Origin: Cyanobacteria bacterium FACHB-502 | GTDB lineage: Bacteria > Cyanobacteriota > Cyanobacteriia > Elainellales > Elainellaceae | Reading direction: 5' to 3' | DNA: 64,000 bases | Assembly: GCA_014695325.1 (NCBI GenBank) | Contig: JACJNZ010000071.1 | Location: 1-64,000 of the forward strand | Part shown: in pieces, positions 18,800 through 27,764 of the stretch | Position numbering within the stretch: position 1 is the first letter of the stretch | Layout: the number at the start of each line of letters is the position of its first letter | Notes under the pieces: model-generated | Databases searched by the model: none | What the model saw: the letters and a program-made list of their open reading frames with translations, nothing else | Told to the model about the DNA's origin: nothing | Translations under genes and position numbers: made by a program

Positions 18800-20620
18800 C
18801 TACCGATATCCTGCCGCCTGCAAAGAAAACAGCCTGGCATAGCGTCTGCCCTGAGCCAGCAGTTCTTCATGAGTCCCATGCTCTAGAATTTCACCCTGCT
18901 CCATCACCAGGATCTGATCTGCCATGCGAACGGTCGAAAAGCGGTGAGAGATCAAGATTGCCATCTGGTTTTCGGTCATTTCTCGAAAGCGATCGAAGAT
19001 TTCTGCTTCAGCCTCGGCATCTATGGCGGAGGTCGGTTCATCCAGCACCAGCAAATCTGCGCCCGATCGCATAAATGCCCGCGAGAGAGCAATTTTCTGC
19101 CACTGTCCACCCGATAGCTCCTGTCCGCCTTTGAACCAGCGACCCAGCCGCGTATAAAATCCCTGGGGGAGATGGTCGATAAACGATCGCGCCGTGCCCT
19201 TCTCGGCAGAAATTTCCCATCGCTGCTGATTCTCAAACTGCGTCACATCGCCTGCGCCCACGTTTTCACCCACCGTGAACTGATAGCGCACAAAGTTTTG
19301 AAAAATCACGCCGATTCGCCGTTGTAGCACTTCCAGATCCCACTCGCGCAGGTCGATGCCATCCAGCAAAATTCGCCCGGAGTCAGGAGTATAAAGGCGC
19401 GTCAGCAGCTTGATCAGCGTAGTTTTGCCAGAGCCGTTTTGTCCAACGATCGCCAGCTTTTCTCCGGGTTGCAGATGAAAGGAAATATCGCGCACGGCCC
19501 AGCGGGAACTGTCGGGATAGCGAAACGAAACCTGCTCAAACCGAATCCCATCTCCGGGAAGGCTACCCTCGGTCACGGTTCCGGTTTGCGGCGGCACATC
19601 TTCTTCGAGAAATTCGTACAGGTTCGATAGGTACAGACAATCCTCATAGGCTCCGCCGATCGCGGACAGCACCGAGGAAAACGTAGACTGTCCCTGCCGA
19701 AACACGACGAGATACAGCGTCAGATCGCCGATCGTAATCCGTCCATTAATCGTTGCCAGCACAATCCAGACATAAGTGAGGTAAAAAGCGATCGTGCTCA
19801 CCAGACTCAGCCCATAACCCCACCCGCTGCGGCGAATCGTCAGATCCCGGTCTTCGCGATAAAGGCGATCGAACACGGCACGGTAGCGTCTCAGCAGCAG
19901 GTCGCCCAACTGAAACAGCTTTACCTCCATTGCAAAATCTTCGCGGGCGATCAGCGTTTCCAGGTAAGTTTGCTCCCGCGTTTCGGGGGCACGCCAGCGG
20001 AAGAGCCGAAAAGCTGCGCCTGCAAAGCGAGTTTCAGCCACAAATGCCGGAACTGCCGCCACCATCAGCAAAATCACCGACCAGACCGAGAATTGCAGCA
20101 GCAAGCCGCCAAAGGTCAACAGCGACAGCACATCTTTCACCAGCCCAAAGGTACGCGCCACCAAGCTCAGCGGACGAGTTGAAGCTTCCCGGCGGGCACG
20201 GCTCATTTTGTCGTAGAACTCGGAGTCTTCAAAGTGCCGCAGATCGAGCGTGAGTGCCTTTTCTAAAATCAGCACATTCACCTTTTGCCCCAGCAGCACT
20301 CGCAGCAAAGACTGACACAGTGCAATCCCCTGCTGACTACCGGAAAGCACGATAACGCACAGCGCCTCCAGCCCCAGATAAAACAGAGCTGTTTCTCGTC
20401 CAATTCCCCCAAATTGAGCCGCCTGCACCACGCCATCGACAATTAGCTTTCCGATATAAGCAATGGCTCCGGGCAACAGACCCGCAATCAGCGTCAAAAC
20501 TGCCACAATCACAGTCAAACGGCGATCGGTTGTCCAAACGAGTTCTAGTGCCCGATAGCTATATCGAAAAATTGCCAGCGATTGGCGTAATGCCTGGAAG
20601 GAACGTTCAAATCTCTTCAT
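18800..20620 (-). CDS. ABC exporter, fused permease and ATPase
   Basis: A protein of about 606 residues from the ATG at 20620; an ATG at 20632 is possible. The N-terminal half has six predicted membrane helices of the type I exporter fold. The C-terminal half is a complete ATPase: Walker A VGQNGSGKTT, signature LSGGQWQKIALSRAF, Walker B LLVLDEPTSAID and switch His in ILISHRFSTV. Half-transporters of this type act as dimers to export lipids, peptides or drugs; the cargo is not evident. It is transcribed alone on the minus strand. Confidence 0.92.
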   Translation of the reverse strand: MKRFERSFQALRQSLAIFRYSYRALELVWTTDRRLTVIVAVLTLIAGLLPGAIAYIGKLIVDGVVQAAQFGGIGRETALFYLGLEALCVIVLSGSQQGIALCQSLLRVLLGQKVNVLILEKALTLDLRHFEDSEFYDKMSRARREASTRPLSLVARTFGLVKDVLSLLTFGGLLLQFSVWSVILLMVAAVPAFVAETRFAGAAFRLFRWRAPETREQTYLETLIAREDFAMEVKLFQLGDLLLRRYRAVFDRLYREDRDLTIRRSGWGYGLSLVSTIAFYLTYVWIVLATINGRITIGDLTLYLVVFRQGQSTFSSVLSAIGGAYEDCLYLSNLYEFLEEDVPPQTGTVTEGSLPGDGIRFEQVSFRYPDSSRWAVRDISFHLQPGEKLAIVGQNGSGKTTLIKLLTRLYTPDSGRILLDGIDLREWDLEVLQRRIGVIFQNFVRYQFTVGENVGAGDVTQFENQQRWEISAEKGTARSFIDHLPQGFYTRLGRWFKGGQELSGGQWQKIALSRAFMRSGADLLVLDEPTSAIDAEAEAEIFDRFREMTENQMAILISHRFSTVRMADQILVMEQGEILEHGTHEELLAQGRRYARLFSLQAAGYR

Positions 20621-20782
20621 AATTCCCACCATAGCGAATTGCGCCGCAAACGAGGAGAACTGGGCTGCCGTCAGGGAAGAAGCGGTATTGGATTAAACCC
20701 TCCTCACTCAAAGCATCTCTCTATACTGAAGAAGTAACGACTGCCTAACCGTTGAAATTGCTTAATTCTGGAGGACTTGGAT

Positions 20783-20920
20783 ATGGCTATGAACGATCGC
20801 AAAAAACGCATTATGGAACATCTGGCACGCAGCAGCGGCAACTTCATTCAATCCACGCCGCGTAACTCAAATGAGCGCAAGCAGCAAATCCTCGACCATG
20901 TGAAGCGCACAAAAGGTTAA
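20783..20920 (+). CDS. Small basic protein with an internal two-fold repeat
   Basis: A 45-residue ORF with a good ribosome-binding site (GGAGGA at 20770, 7 bp before the ATG at 20783). Two halves resemble each other: DRKKRIMEHLARSSG and ERKQQILDHVKRTKG. It is basic, predicted helical, and has no membrane segment. The repeat and the RBS argue for a real gene; the function is unknown. It lies 213 bp upstream of the exbB-like gene. Confidence 0.7.
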   Translation: MAMNDRKKRIMEHLARSSGNFIQSTPRNSNERKQQILDHVKRTKG

Positions 20921-21133
20921 TTGCTGAAATCACTGCTTCGCACGATTTTGCTTCCTGAAGTCCCATGAATCCTTTTGCCAGAATGGCAGTCTATATGGAC
21001 TATATTGGACTGTTGATGATAGGTCATCCTGATCGTTCGGGGTTTCGCTCGAACAGCTAAAGAAGGAATTCCGGGCGGATCTTGCCTATCTTCTCCGTCT
21101 GGCATGCGGCATAACTGGAGGTAAAACGAAGCA

Positions 21134-21838
21134 GTGAGTATTTCTGACCTATTTGCCAGGGGCGGAGTCGCCATGTGGCCCCTGCTATTTCTCTCTTTCC
21201 TGACCCTCAGCACCATTATTGAGCGGGCGTGGTTCTGGTCAAAAATTCTGACCCACGAGCGGGAAATTTCCGGGCGGGTGTTGGAGGCAGCACGACGGGA
21301 CTGGGATGCAGCAACCGAGATTGCTCGCAAATCCAGCAGTCAGCCGATCGGTCGTTTTCTCTATTCCGCGCTGGAACTGCAAGACCCCGATCCCGAAGTG
21401 TTTGAACTCGCCCTGCAAGCCTCAGCAGACGAAGAACTTAACGCGATGCGGCGCGGAGACAAGGTGCTAGAAACAACAATCGCGCTCGCCCCTCTGCTGG
21501 GTCTATTGGGAACAGTGCTGGGTTTGATTAGTTCGCTGAGCTCGATTCGCATTGGAGACCTGGGTACAGGTGCAGCAGAAGGCGTGGGGCTGGGAATCTC
21601 AGAAGCCCTGATTAGTACGGCAGCAGGCTTGATTGTGGCAATCACTGCACTAGCTTTCTACCGTTTGTTCCAGAGTTTTGTGTTCGGTCAGGCAAAAATT
21701 TTCCGACAGTCAGGTAACGAGCTAGAACTGCTTTACCGCAAAGAACGCCTTCCCTTGGTAAGACGAAACGCGCTGAATGCTTCCAGCCTGAGTTCTGAAT
21801 CGATCGTCCCTCAGTCCACTGCGGGAGAAAACCCATAG
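21134..21838 (+). CDS. MotA/TolQ/ExbB proton channel family protein
   Basis: A 234-residue inner-membrane protein with three predicted helices (about 12-32, 115-140, 155-180). The conserved region LLGLLGTVLGLISSL and the following GISEALISTAAGLIVAI match ExbB/TolQ. With ExbD it forms a proton-driven motor that energises TonB or Tol-type outer-membrane processes. It starts at the GTG at 21134 with a GGAGG sequence upstream. It is followed 49 bp later by an ExbD gene, and the two form an operon. Confidence 0.93.
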   Translation: MSISDLFARGGVAMWPLLFLSFLTLSTIIERAWFWSKILTHEREISGRVLEAARRDWDAATEIARKSSSQPIGRFLYSALELQDPDPEVFELALQASADEELNAMRRGDKVLETTIALAPLLGLLGTVLGLISSLSSIRIGDLGTGAAEGVGLGISEALISTAAGLIVAITALAFYRLFQSFVFGQAKIFRQSGNELELLYRKERLPLVRRNALNASSLSSESIVPQSTAGENP

Positions 21839-21887
21839 CGTTGCGGTTGAATTTTACGCTGTTCCTCACATTTCTTACCGAGTTGTC

Positions 21888-22502
21888 ATGCCGATTAAAA
21901 CTCACCTCGAATCGACCGAGACTGATGTTCGCATTGAAATTGTCCCGCTAATTGACGTTATCTTTTGTATTCTCACTTTCTTCATCCTGGCAGCAGTCAC
22001 GTTAACTCGGCAGACTGCAATTAGTGTCGATCTGCCCCGTGCTGGCACAGGTGCGCCACAACTGCGACAGTTGCTCGTGGTTAGCGTTGACCCGATCGGT
22101 CAAACCTACCTGGAAAAACAGCCGATTTCCCGCGAATCGCTTGCCGCTGCCCTGCAAAACTTTAAGCAGCAGAATCCCGATGGGCTGATGGTGCTATATG
22201 CCTCTAAAGCCGCTAGCTATAACGATGTGGTGCAAGTGCTCGATTTGCTGAGAGATGTCGGGGGCGATCGCGTCGCACTGGCAACCCTGCCGGATAACGG
22301 ACAAAACCCGGCTCCGCTACCAAATTCCTTTACCCTTCCGGGTGGATCGATTAATCCTCAGGCTCCCTACCAGATTCCGGGTCAGGTTGACCCATTGAAC
22401 CCGGCTCCAATTCCGGCTCAACCGCTTCCTGGCATTGAGTCACCCCGCACAAGCCCCGCTCCCGCCCCCAAATCAAACGCGCCCAAGCCAGTAGCACCTT
22501 AG
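21888..22502 (+). CDS. ExbD/TolR family biopolymer transport protein
   Basis: A 204-residue protein with a short cytoplasmic N-terminus, one membrane helix (about 20-42) and a periplasmic domain. The proton-carrying Asp occurs in VPLIDVIFCILTFFILA. The last 60 residues are Pro-rich (ending in repeated Pro-Ala-Pro), longer than typical ExbD, perhaps to span the periplasm or bind the envelope. It is the partner of the upstream ExbB-like channel. No TonB gene is seen nearby. Confidence 0.92.
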   Translation: MPIKTHLESTETDVRIEIVPLIDVIFCILTFFILAAVTLTRQTAISVDLPRAGTGAPQLRQLLVVSVDPIGQTYLEKQPISRESLAAALQNFKQQNPDGLMVLYASKAASYNDVVQVLDLLRDVGGDRVALATLPDNGQNPAPLPNSFTLPGGSINPQAPYQIPGQVDPLNPAPIPAQPLPGIESPRTSPAPAPKSNAPKPVAP

Positions 22503-22694
22503 CGTTTCAGGCGAGCGTTTATGCCTGTCTTCATTTGCCTTTCTAAATGCTTCCTCAGGAAAAGTGCTTTATGTAGAATCGGCATCAACACGATGCGATA
22601 TTTGCAACGCTTGTAGAAAAATGTGCCTAGGGATATAGAATTGTTCCCCCTGCCTATGGGCAAATTAGTGAAGTGGGATTTCAATGTGACAGTA

Positions 22695-22865
22695 ATGAAT
22701 CGAAAAACGCCGCGTAACGCTCAACCCAATCCGTTACATCTTTCTCTAACAAGTTTGACGACCGCTACCAATCGCGAGACTGAGTTTGACTTCGATCGTT
22801 GGGCAAGTGCAGTTAGAAGGCAAATGCTCGATTCGCTCAAAAAGCGTGATGCGCGCAATCTCTAA
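22695..22865 (+). CDS. Small hypothetical protein
   Basis: An ORF of 56 residues from the ATG at 22695; in-frame starts at 22623 (GTG) and 22656 (ATG) would lengthen it. The C-terminal half, FDFDRWASAVRRQMLDSLKK, looks like an amphipathic helix. There is no clear RBS. A strong terminator at 22930 in the same direction supports a transcript through this region. Function unknown. Confidence 0.45.
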   Translation: MNRKTPRNAQPNPLHLSLTSLTTATNRETEFDFDRWASAVRRQMLDSLKKRDARNL

Positions 22866-22929
22866 ATTCTTTTCGCTCGCCCTTTCCTGGACAATCAGCT
22901 CATTGTAAAAAGTAAAAAGCCTTCATAAA

Positions 22930-22960
22930 AAGCCCCCCGTAGAGGAGGGCTAATTTTTTG
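22930..22960. terminator. Bidirectional terminator between small ORF and aroC
   Basis: AGCCCCCC and AGGAGGGCT form a stem with a short loop, followed by TAATTTTTTG on the plus strand. On the minus strand the hairpin is followed by TTTTTATG, so it can also end the aroC transcript, whose stop is 15 bp away. Confidence 0.85.
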
Positions 22961-22974
22961 TTTGAGTGTTTCGC

Positions 22975-24075
22975 TTACCGGGAAGGGTCGAGCACATGGC
23001 ACTGTCCAGCGTCTCGCAGCAGATGATCACACAGCACGAGTGCCACCATCGCTTCGACCATCGGCACTGCCCGAGGCAGCACACAGGGGTCATGTCGTCC
23101 TTTGCCTGCCAAAATCGTTTCCTCGCCTTCTTTCGTAACGGTGCGCTGCTCTTTACGAATTGTGGCTGTCGGCTTAAATGCCACCCGGATCAGAATGTTT
23201 TCCCCGTTAGAAATGCCGCCCTGGACGCCGCCCGATCGATTGGTTGTGGTGCGAATGTCACCTGCGTCGTCGAGGTAGAATTCGTCGTTGTGTTCGCTTC
23301 CGACCAGCAGCGTTCCGGCAAAGCCTGAGCCGATCTCAAATCCTTTGGTGGCAGGCAGCGACATCACCGCTTTTGCTAAATCGGCTTCGAGTTTGTCAAA
23401 CACGGGTATGCCTAGACCTTTGGGAACCTGCCGGGCAACGCATTCAACTACACCCCCGACCGAATCGCCCGATCGCCCAATTTGCTCGATCATTTCAATC
23501 ATGCGATCGGCGCAGTCGCTATCGGGACAGCGGACAATATTGCTCTCTACCTGCTCTAGCGTCACCGTTGCCGGATCGACCACGCCTTCTAGATCCTTAA
23601 TTCGCTTCACATAGCCGACAATTTCAACACCTGCCACCTGCCGCAAAATCTTTTTGGCGATCGCTCCCGCTGCGACTCGTCCGATCGTTTCTCGTGCTGA
23701 GGATCTGCCGCCGCCCTGCCAGTTGCGAATGCCGTATTTGGCATCGTAGGTTGCATCTGCATGGGAAGGACGATATGCCTTGGACATTTCATCGTAGTCC
23801 TGCGGGCGAGTGTCCTTGTTGCGAACCAGAATGGCGATCGGCGTTCCCAGGGTTTTGCCTTCAAATACACCGGAGAGAATTTCGCACTGGTCAGCTTCTT
23901 TGCGCGGCGTAGTGATTTTGCTTTGCCCCGGACGGCGGCGATCGAGTTCAAACTGAACTTCTTCGATCGAAATCTCAAGCTGCGGCGGGCAACCGTCGAT
24001 CACGACACCGACTCCACCGCCATGAGATTCGCCAAAGGTGGTGACGCGAAACAGATGTCCGAAAGTGTTGCCCAT
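22975..24075 (-). CDS. aroC: Chorismate synthase
   Basis: A 366-residue enzyme that makes chorismate from 5-enolpyruvylshikimate-3-phosphate using reduced FMN, the last step of the shikimate pathway. Visible signatures are the N-terminus [18 protein letters not shown], the central [14 protein letters not shown] and [18 protein letters not shown], and the C-terminal [13 protein letters not shown]. It starts at the ATG at 24075. It is probably its own transcript, with a terminator just downstream. Confidence 0.98.
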   Translation of the reverse strand: MGNTFGHLFRVTTFGESHGGGVGVVIDGCPPQLEISIEEVQFELDRRRPGQSKITTPRKEADQCEILSGVFEGKTLGTPIAILVRNKDTRPQDYDEMSKAYRPSHADATYDAKYGIRNWQGGGRSSARETIGRVAAGAIAKKILRQVAGVEIVGYVKRIKDLEGVVDPATVTLEQVESNIVRCPDSDCADRMIEMIEQIGRSGDSVGGVVECVARQVPKGLGIPVFDKLEADLAKAVMSLPATKGFEIGSGFAGTLLVGSEHNDEFYLDDAGDIRTTTNRSGGVQGGISNGENILIRVAFKPTATIRKEQRTVTKEGEETILAGKGRHDPCVLPRAVPMVEAMVALVLCDHLLRDAGQCHVLDPSR

Positions 24076-24163
24076 AGATGTTATGCAAAGGTCGTAAGTC
24101 TTTGATTTTACCCAAGATAGGGGAGGAACGACCAGCGTGCAAATGACTCACTCTTTTTGTCGA

Positions 24164-24202
24164 GGAATTTGTGCAAGAAATTTGTGCAAGAAATTTGTGC
24201 CA
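24164..24202. repeat. 13-bp tandem repeat between devA and aroC
   Basis: GAAATTTGTGCAA and close variants occur three times with an exact 13-bp period (24164, 24177, 24190). It lies in the 156-bp spacer between the exporter ATPase gene and aroC. Confidence 0.8.
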
Positions 24203-24231
24203 GGAACAAGTACTGCAAATCGTTCTGTTTG

Positions 24232-24903
24232 CTAACGACAGCAACCATCTTCCATATGCAAAATGCGATCGGCGACATCTAAAATTCGGTTGTCGTGGGT
24301 GACGAGCAAAACCGTGCAGCCTTCTTCTTTCGCAAGACTTTGCATCACGTTCACCACATCGCGCCCTGTCTGGCTGTCCAGAGCGGCAGTCGGTTCGTCC
24401 GCAAGCACCAGTTTGGGATGACTGACCAAGGCACGGGCAATGGCGACGCGCTGCTGCTGTCCCCCAGAGAGCTGCTTTGGGTAAACATCGACAAATTCGC
24501 CCAGCCCAACTGCCGAAAGGGTTTCAACCGATCGCCGCCGATACTCCGACTTGGGAATTTTGGGATGCAGCTTCAGCGACATACTGACGTTTTCCCAGGC
24601 AGTAAGACAATCGAGCAAATTATGCGCCTGAAAGATAAAACCAATCTGATTGCGAACCTGCATGAGCTGCTGCTTTTTCGCGCCCAAAAGTTCCTGTCCC
24701 AAAATTTTGAGGCTGCCCGACTGAGCCGATCGCAGTGCTCCGATTAGGGTCAACAGCGTCGTTTTTCCCCCACCTGACGGACCCTCAAGAATCACTACCT
24801 CTCCCGCATTTAAATCCAGAGTGATATCAGAGAGAACGGTTTTTTGCAGCGAGCCTTTACCAAAAGAATGATTGAGATTGCGAATGGCGACGATCGAATT
24901 CAT
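24232..24903 (-). CDS. devA: DevA-type ABC transporter ATPase
   Basis: A 223-residue ATPase of the MacB/LolD group. Walker A is EGPSGGGKTT, the signature LSGGQQQRVAIARAL and Walker B LVLADEPTAALDS. It starts at the ATG at 24903, 23 bp after the stop of the permease gene. With the two upstream genes it forms a DevBCA-type exporter; in heterocystous cyanobacteria DevBCA exports heterocyst glycolipids with TolC. Homologues occur in many cyanobacteria without heterocysts, so the cargo here is open. Confidence 0.88.
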   Translation of the reverse strand: MNSIVAIRNLNHSFGKGSLQKTVLSDITLDLNAGEVVILEGPSGGGKTTLLTLIGALRSAQSGSLKILGQELLGAKKQQLMQVRNQIGFIFQAHNLLDCLTAWENVSMSLKLHPKIPKSEYRRRSVETLSAVGLGEFVDVYPKQLSGGQQQRVAIARALVSHPKLVLADEPTAALDSQTGRDVVNVMQSLAKEEGCTVLLVTHDNRILDVADRILHMEDGCCR

Positions 24904-24926
24904 AGATATTCTCAAAAATGAATTCC

Positions 24927-26147
24927 CTAAAACACATCCACCGGATCAGCCGATCGCAGCTTATTCATTGCCATCGTGCCCGCCACGCTACACATCACCA
25001 CCGTTAAGACAAACACCTGCACAGCAACATCCCACCGCATCACAACTGGAATTCGCGTTGCCTGAGCCAGCAGCCCATACACGCCGTAGGAAGCCAGGCA
25101 TCCGGGAATAAAGCCCAGCACTGCCAAAATCAACGCTTCTTGCAGCACAATTATCCAGAGGGAACGATCGCTATAGCCCATTGCCTTGAGCGTGGCGTAT
25201 TCGGGTAGATGGTTGCTGATGTCGGTATAGAGAATTTGATACACAATCACCATACCCACTACAAAGCCCATGATCGCGCCAAAGCTCAGCACTTTGCCTT
25301 GAGGAAAAGAAGCGGCAAACTCCTGCTCTAAAGCAATTAGCTCGGCTTTGGTAGCAACTCGCACTTCAGGCGGCAATCGTGCCTGGAGCTGAGCCTGCAC
25401 CGCACCAATATCTGCGCCGGGTTCCAGAATCACCACGCCCACGTTGATAGAATTGCTGCCCTGGCGGCTGATTTGCTCGTAGTTCCAGTCGCTCATCAAC
25501 ACATAGCCTTTGTCGTTGAAGTTGCTGCCCAGGCTAAATAGCCCCACAACCTGCACTCGCCGATTATTGATCGTGGTGTTGACGCTGCCTGCTTCGGCAA
25601 ATAGTTGGGGCACGTTTCCGAGCGTGGGTTGTCCCAGGCGATCGAACAATACGGTTCCGGGGGTGGTGAGGCGATCGACCTGCTGATCGACTTCGGGCAG
25701 ATTCAGAACAGGCTGCACCGGGTTAAACGCCAGCACTTTGATAAAATTGGCGGCAAAAATGTCGATCGGCACAGGCTGAGCATCGGGAGATTTAGGTTGC
25801 CGCAGCGTTTCCGGATTTGTCCAGCGCACTCTGCCGATGTAAAGCGGACGCACCGACTCTACACCGGGAACAGTGTCTGCCTGATACAGGTAAGACTTGG
25901 GCAAACCGCCAAACCCAAAGTCGATCGACGGAACTCGCGCAGACAGCAAATACAGTTCGCCTTTCAGTGCCTCCGGCAGCAGCGTGATTCCATCAAACAA
26001 CATTGCCCGTAACCCAAGCTGGGTAAAAATCAAAATATTGGAAAACGCAACGCCCGTCAGCGCGACAGCTAAACGTACTTTCTGGTGAGAAAGCTGTGCC
26101 CAGCCAAGGGGTTTATGGATTTGCCAAAATTGACGCAGTGCTTTCAT
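24927..26147 (-). CDS. devC: DevC-type ABC transporter permease
   Basis: A 406-residue MacB/FtsX-type permease. One membrane helix lies near residues 25-47, followed by a large periplasmic domain (about 50-275) and three helices at the C-terminus (about 285-310, 335-360, 370-395). The opening GWAQLSHQKVRLAVALTGVAFSN is the DevC hallmark. It lies between devB-like and devA-like genes on the minus strand. The upstream spacer to devB holds a long tandem repeat. Confidence 0.88.
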   Translation of the reverse strand: MKALRQFWQIHKPLGWAQLSHQKVRLAVALTGVAFSNILIFTQLGLRAMLFDGITLLPEALKGELYLLSARVPSIDFGFGGLPKSYLYQADTVPGVESVRPLYIGRVRWTNPETLRQPKSPDAQPVPIDIFAANFIKVLAFNPVQPVLNLPEVDQQVDRLTTPGTVLFDRLGQPTLGNVPQLFAEAGSVNTTINNRRVQVVGLFSLGSNFNDKGYVLMSDWNYEQISRQGSNSINVGVVILEPGADIGAVQAQLQARLPPEVRVATKAELIALEQEFAASFPQGKVLSFGAIMGFVVGMVIVYQILYTDISNHLPEYATLKAMGYSDRSLWIIVLQEALILAVLGFIPGCLASYGVYGLLAQATRIPVVMRWDVAVQVFVLTVVMCSVAGTMAMNKLRSADPVDVF

Positions 26148-26244
26148 TAAACGATCTCCAAATTATCTCCTGAGTCAGCAACCAGTGATTCCCCGTAGCA
26201 TCAATCGATTATTGCCTGACTTAAAATTGATTGGCCTGAAATTA

Positions 26245-26334
26245 ATTGATTCGGAATTTATTGATTCGGAATTTATTGATTTGGAATTTATTGACTTGAA
26301 ATTAATTGATTCCGAATTAATTAATTTGAATCTC
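26245..26334. repeat. 15-bp tandem repeat, six units, running into the devB 3' end
   Basis: ATTGATTCGGAATTT and variants are repeated six times with an exact 15-bp period from 26245. Units 1-3 are nearly identical and units 4-6 more diverged. The array crosses the devB stop codon (26317-26319), so the last units encode the C-terminal residues LEIQIN. The flanking bases 26222-26244 look like a further degenerate unit. Confidence 0.9.
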
Positions 26335-27480
26335 AAGTCGCACCTGCATATTCGTCAAAGCCGCAACTTTTGCGTTATCGCTTGCATTAATCCGAACTTT
26401 TACTTCTACCACTCGCGTATCCTGATCGCTGGTTGGGTCATTGCTATCTTCAGAAAGTTTGCGTTTACCGACCTGTAGCCCGACCTGCTCGACCACGCCC
26501 TGAAGCTTGCCCTCAAATCCGCCATATTCACTCGCGATCGTCACCTTTTGTCCGGGCTTAACTTTTGCCATATCCGTCTCATACACTTCGGCAATCGCAT
26601 ACATCTGGTCAGTTCGTCCCAGTTCCACAATGCCCTGCTGCGTATTCACCTGTTCACCCACACGGGTATTAATTCGGAGTACCTGACCTGCGATCGGGGC
26701 TTTCACCTGGGTATCCTCTAACTCAGCGCGACGCTGTTCCACCGCAATCATCGCTTTTTCCAGATCGGCTTGTGCCACCCGCAGATCAACAGGGCGAACT
26801 TCGCTCAACTTTGCCAGATTTTCTCGCTCTTGCCGGATTTGCTGCGTCAGGGTTTCGATCGTCATTTGGCGTTCTGCCTGTCGCTGTCTCAGGGTTGCCT
26901 GCGCTGTTTCTAGTTCCTGTCTTGCCTGATCCAGATCAGACGCTTTAAGTGCGCCTTCCTGCTGCAAATAAACGTTGCGATCGTAAGTAGTCTGTGCCTG
27001 CCGCAAAACCGCTTCTGCACTGGCGATGGCAGCCTCCTGACCGACGACTTCGTTTTTGAGCTGTGCTTCTAAGCGGGCAATCGTAGCTTGTTGTGCAGCG
27101 ACATCGGCATTTTTGGCTTCTCCTGCCTGGGTTTGCGCCAGTCTTGCCCGATAGTATTCCACGTTCTTTTCGGCTTCTTCCAGGTCACGCTGTTTGCGAT
27201 CGGCTCCTTGAAGAATCGCAATTACCTGTCCGGCTTTTACCCAGTCGCCTTCTTCTACCAAAATTTGATTCACACGACTATCTGCTGCATTCGTCACCGA
27301 CAGCTTCATCACTTCGCCCTGAGGAGCTAATCGCCCGATCGCCACCACAGAAGTAATCGGCTGAACGCTTGGAGCAGGCTGGGGCTGTGCCTGGGAAGAG
27401 TTAGAAATCGCAGAACAGGCAGTATTGCCGCTCAGGAGCAGTAGAAGCACAAAAGGAAACCATTTGAGTCTGGACTGCAT
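26317..27480 (-). CDS. devB: DevB-type membrane fusion protein (HlyD family)
   Basis: A 387-residue periplasmic adaptor from the ATG at 27480. The N-terminus WFPFVLLLLLSGNTAC looks like a lipoprotein signal with Cys near residue 21. It is followed by a lipoyl half-motif (VNQILVEEGDWVKAGQVIAIL), a long coiled-coil hairpin (about residues 100-250, Gln/Glu/Ala-rich) and the second lipoyl and beta-barrel parts (IAGQVLRINTRVGEQV). It links the DevC/DevA inner-membrane complex to an outer-membrane TolC-type channel. It is the first gene of the exporter set, and its last codons lie in a tandem repeat. Confidence 0.88.
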   Translation of the reverse strand: MQSRLKWFPFVLLLLLSGNTACSAISNSSQAQPQPAPSVQPITSVVAIGRLAPQGEVMKLSVTNAADSRVNQILVEEGDWVKAGQVIAILQGADRKQRDLEEAEKNVEYYRARLAQTQAGEAKNADVAAQQATIARLEAQLKNEVVGQEAAIASAEAVLRQAQTTYDRNVYLQQEGALKASDLDQARQELETAQATLRQRQAERQMTIETLTQQIRQERENLAKLSEVRPVDLRVAQADLEKAMIAVEQRRAELEDTQVKAPIAGQVLRINTRVGEQVNTQQGIVELGRTDQMYAIAEVYETDMAKVKPGQKVTIASEYGGFEGKLQGVVEQVGLQVGKRKLSEDSNDPTSDQDTRVVEVKVRINASDNAKVAALTNMQVRLEIQIN

Positions 27481-27764
27481 AGGAAGGGGAGGGTTTAGAT
27501 GATCTGGGCATGAATCGAGAATCAGGCACGATCGCATAGGGATACCGCTTCCAGAAACCCAACTCCGAAAACTGAGAAACTTCTTAACGATAAGGATGAA
27601 GGTTAGCGAAAGACTAAAGGAAGGCAGGATGAATCAATACTTCACTTAAAGCATAGCGTCAAAGCCTACCTGCAAAGCGTGATCCATCCCACGATCGATA
27701 ATGTCTGTATTCAGCATAAAAAACTGAGCTTCGTCTGACTTCTAACAAGCGTTAGAAACTGGTT

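Noticed and set aside
26185-26478. Plus-strand ORF of 97 codons over the devB 3' end
   Set aside because: Its repeated IDSEF/IDLEF peptides are the translation of the 15-bp tandem array, and it runs antisense into devB; there is no RBS.
24232-27480. DevBCA genes as proof of heterocyst formation
   Set aside because: DevBCA-type exporters are widespread in cyanobacteria without heterocysts, and no nif or other heterocyst gene is in the window.
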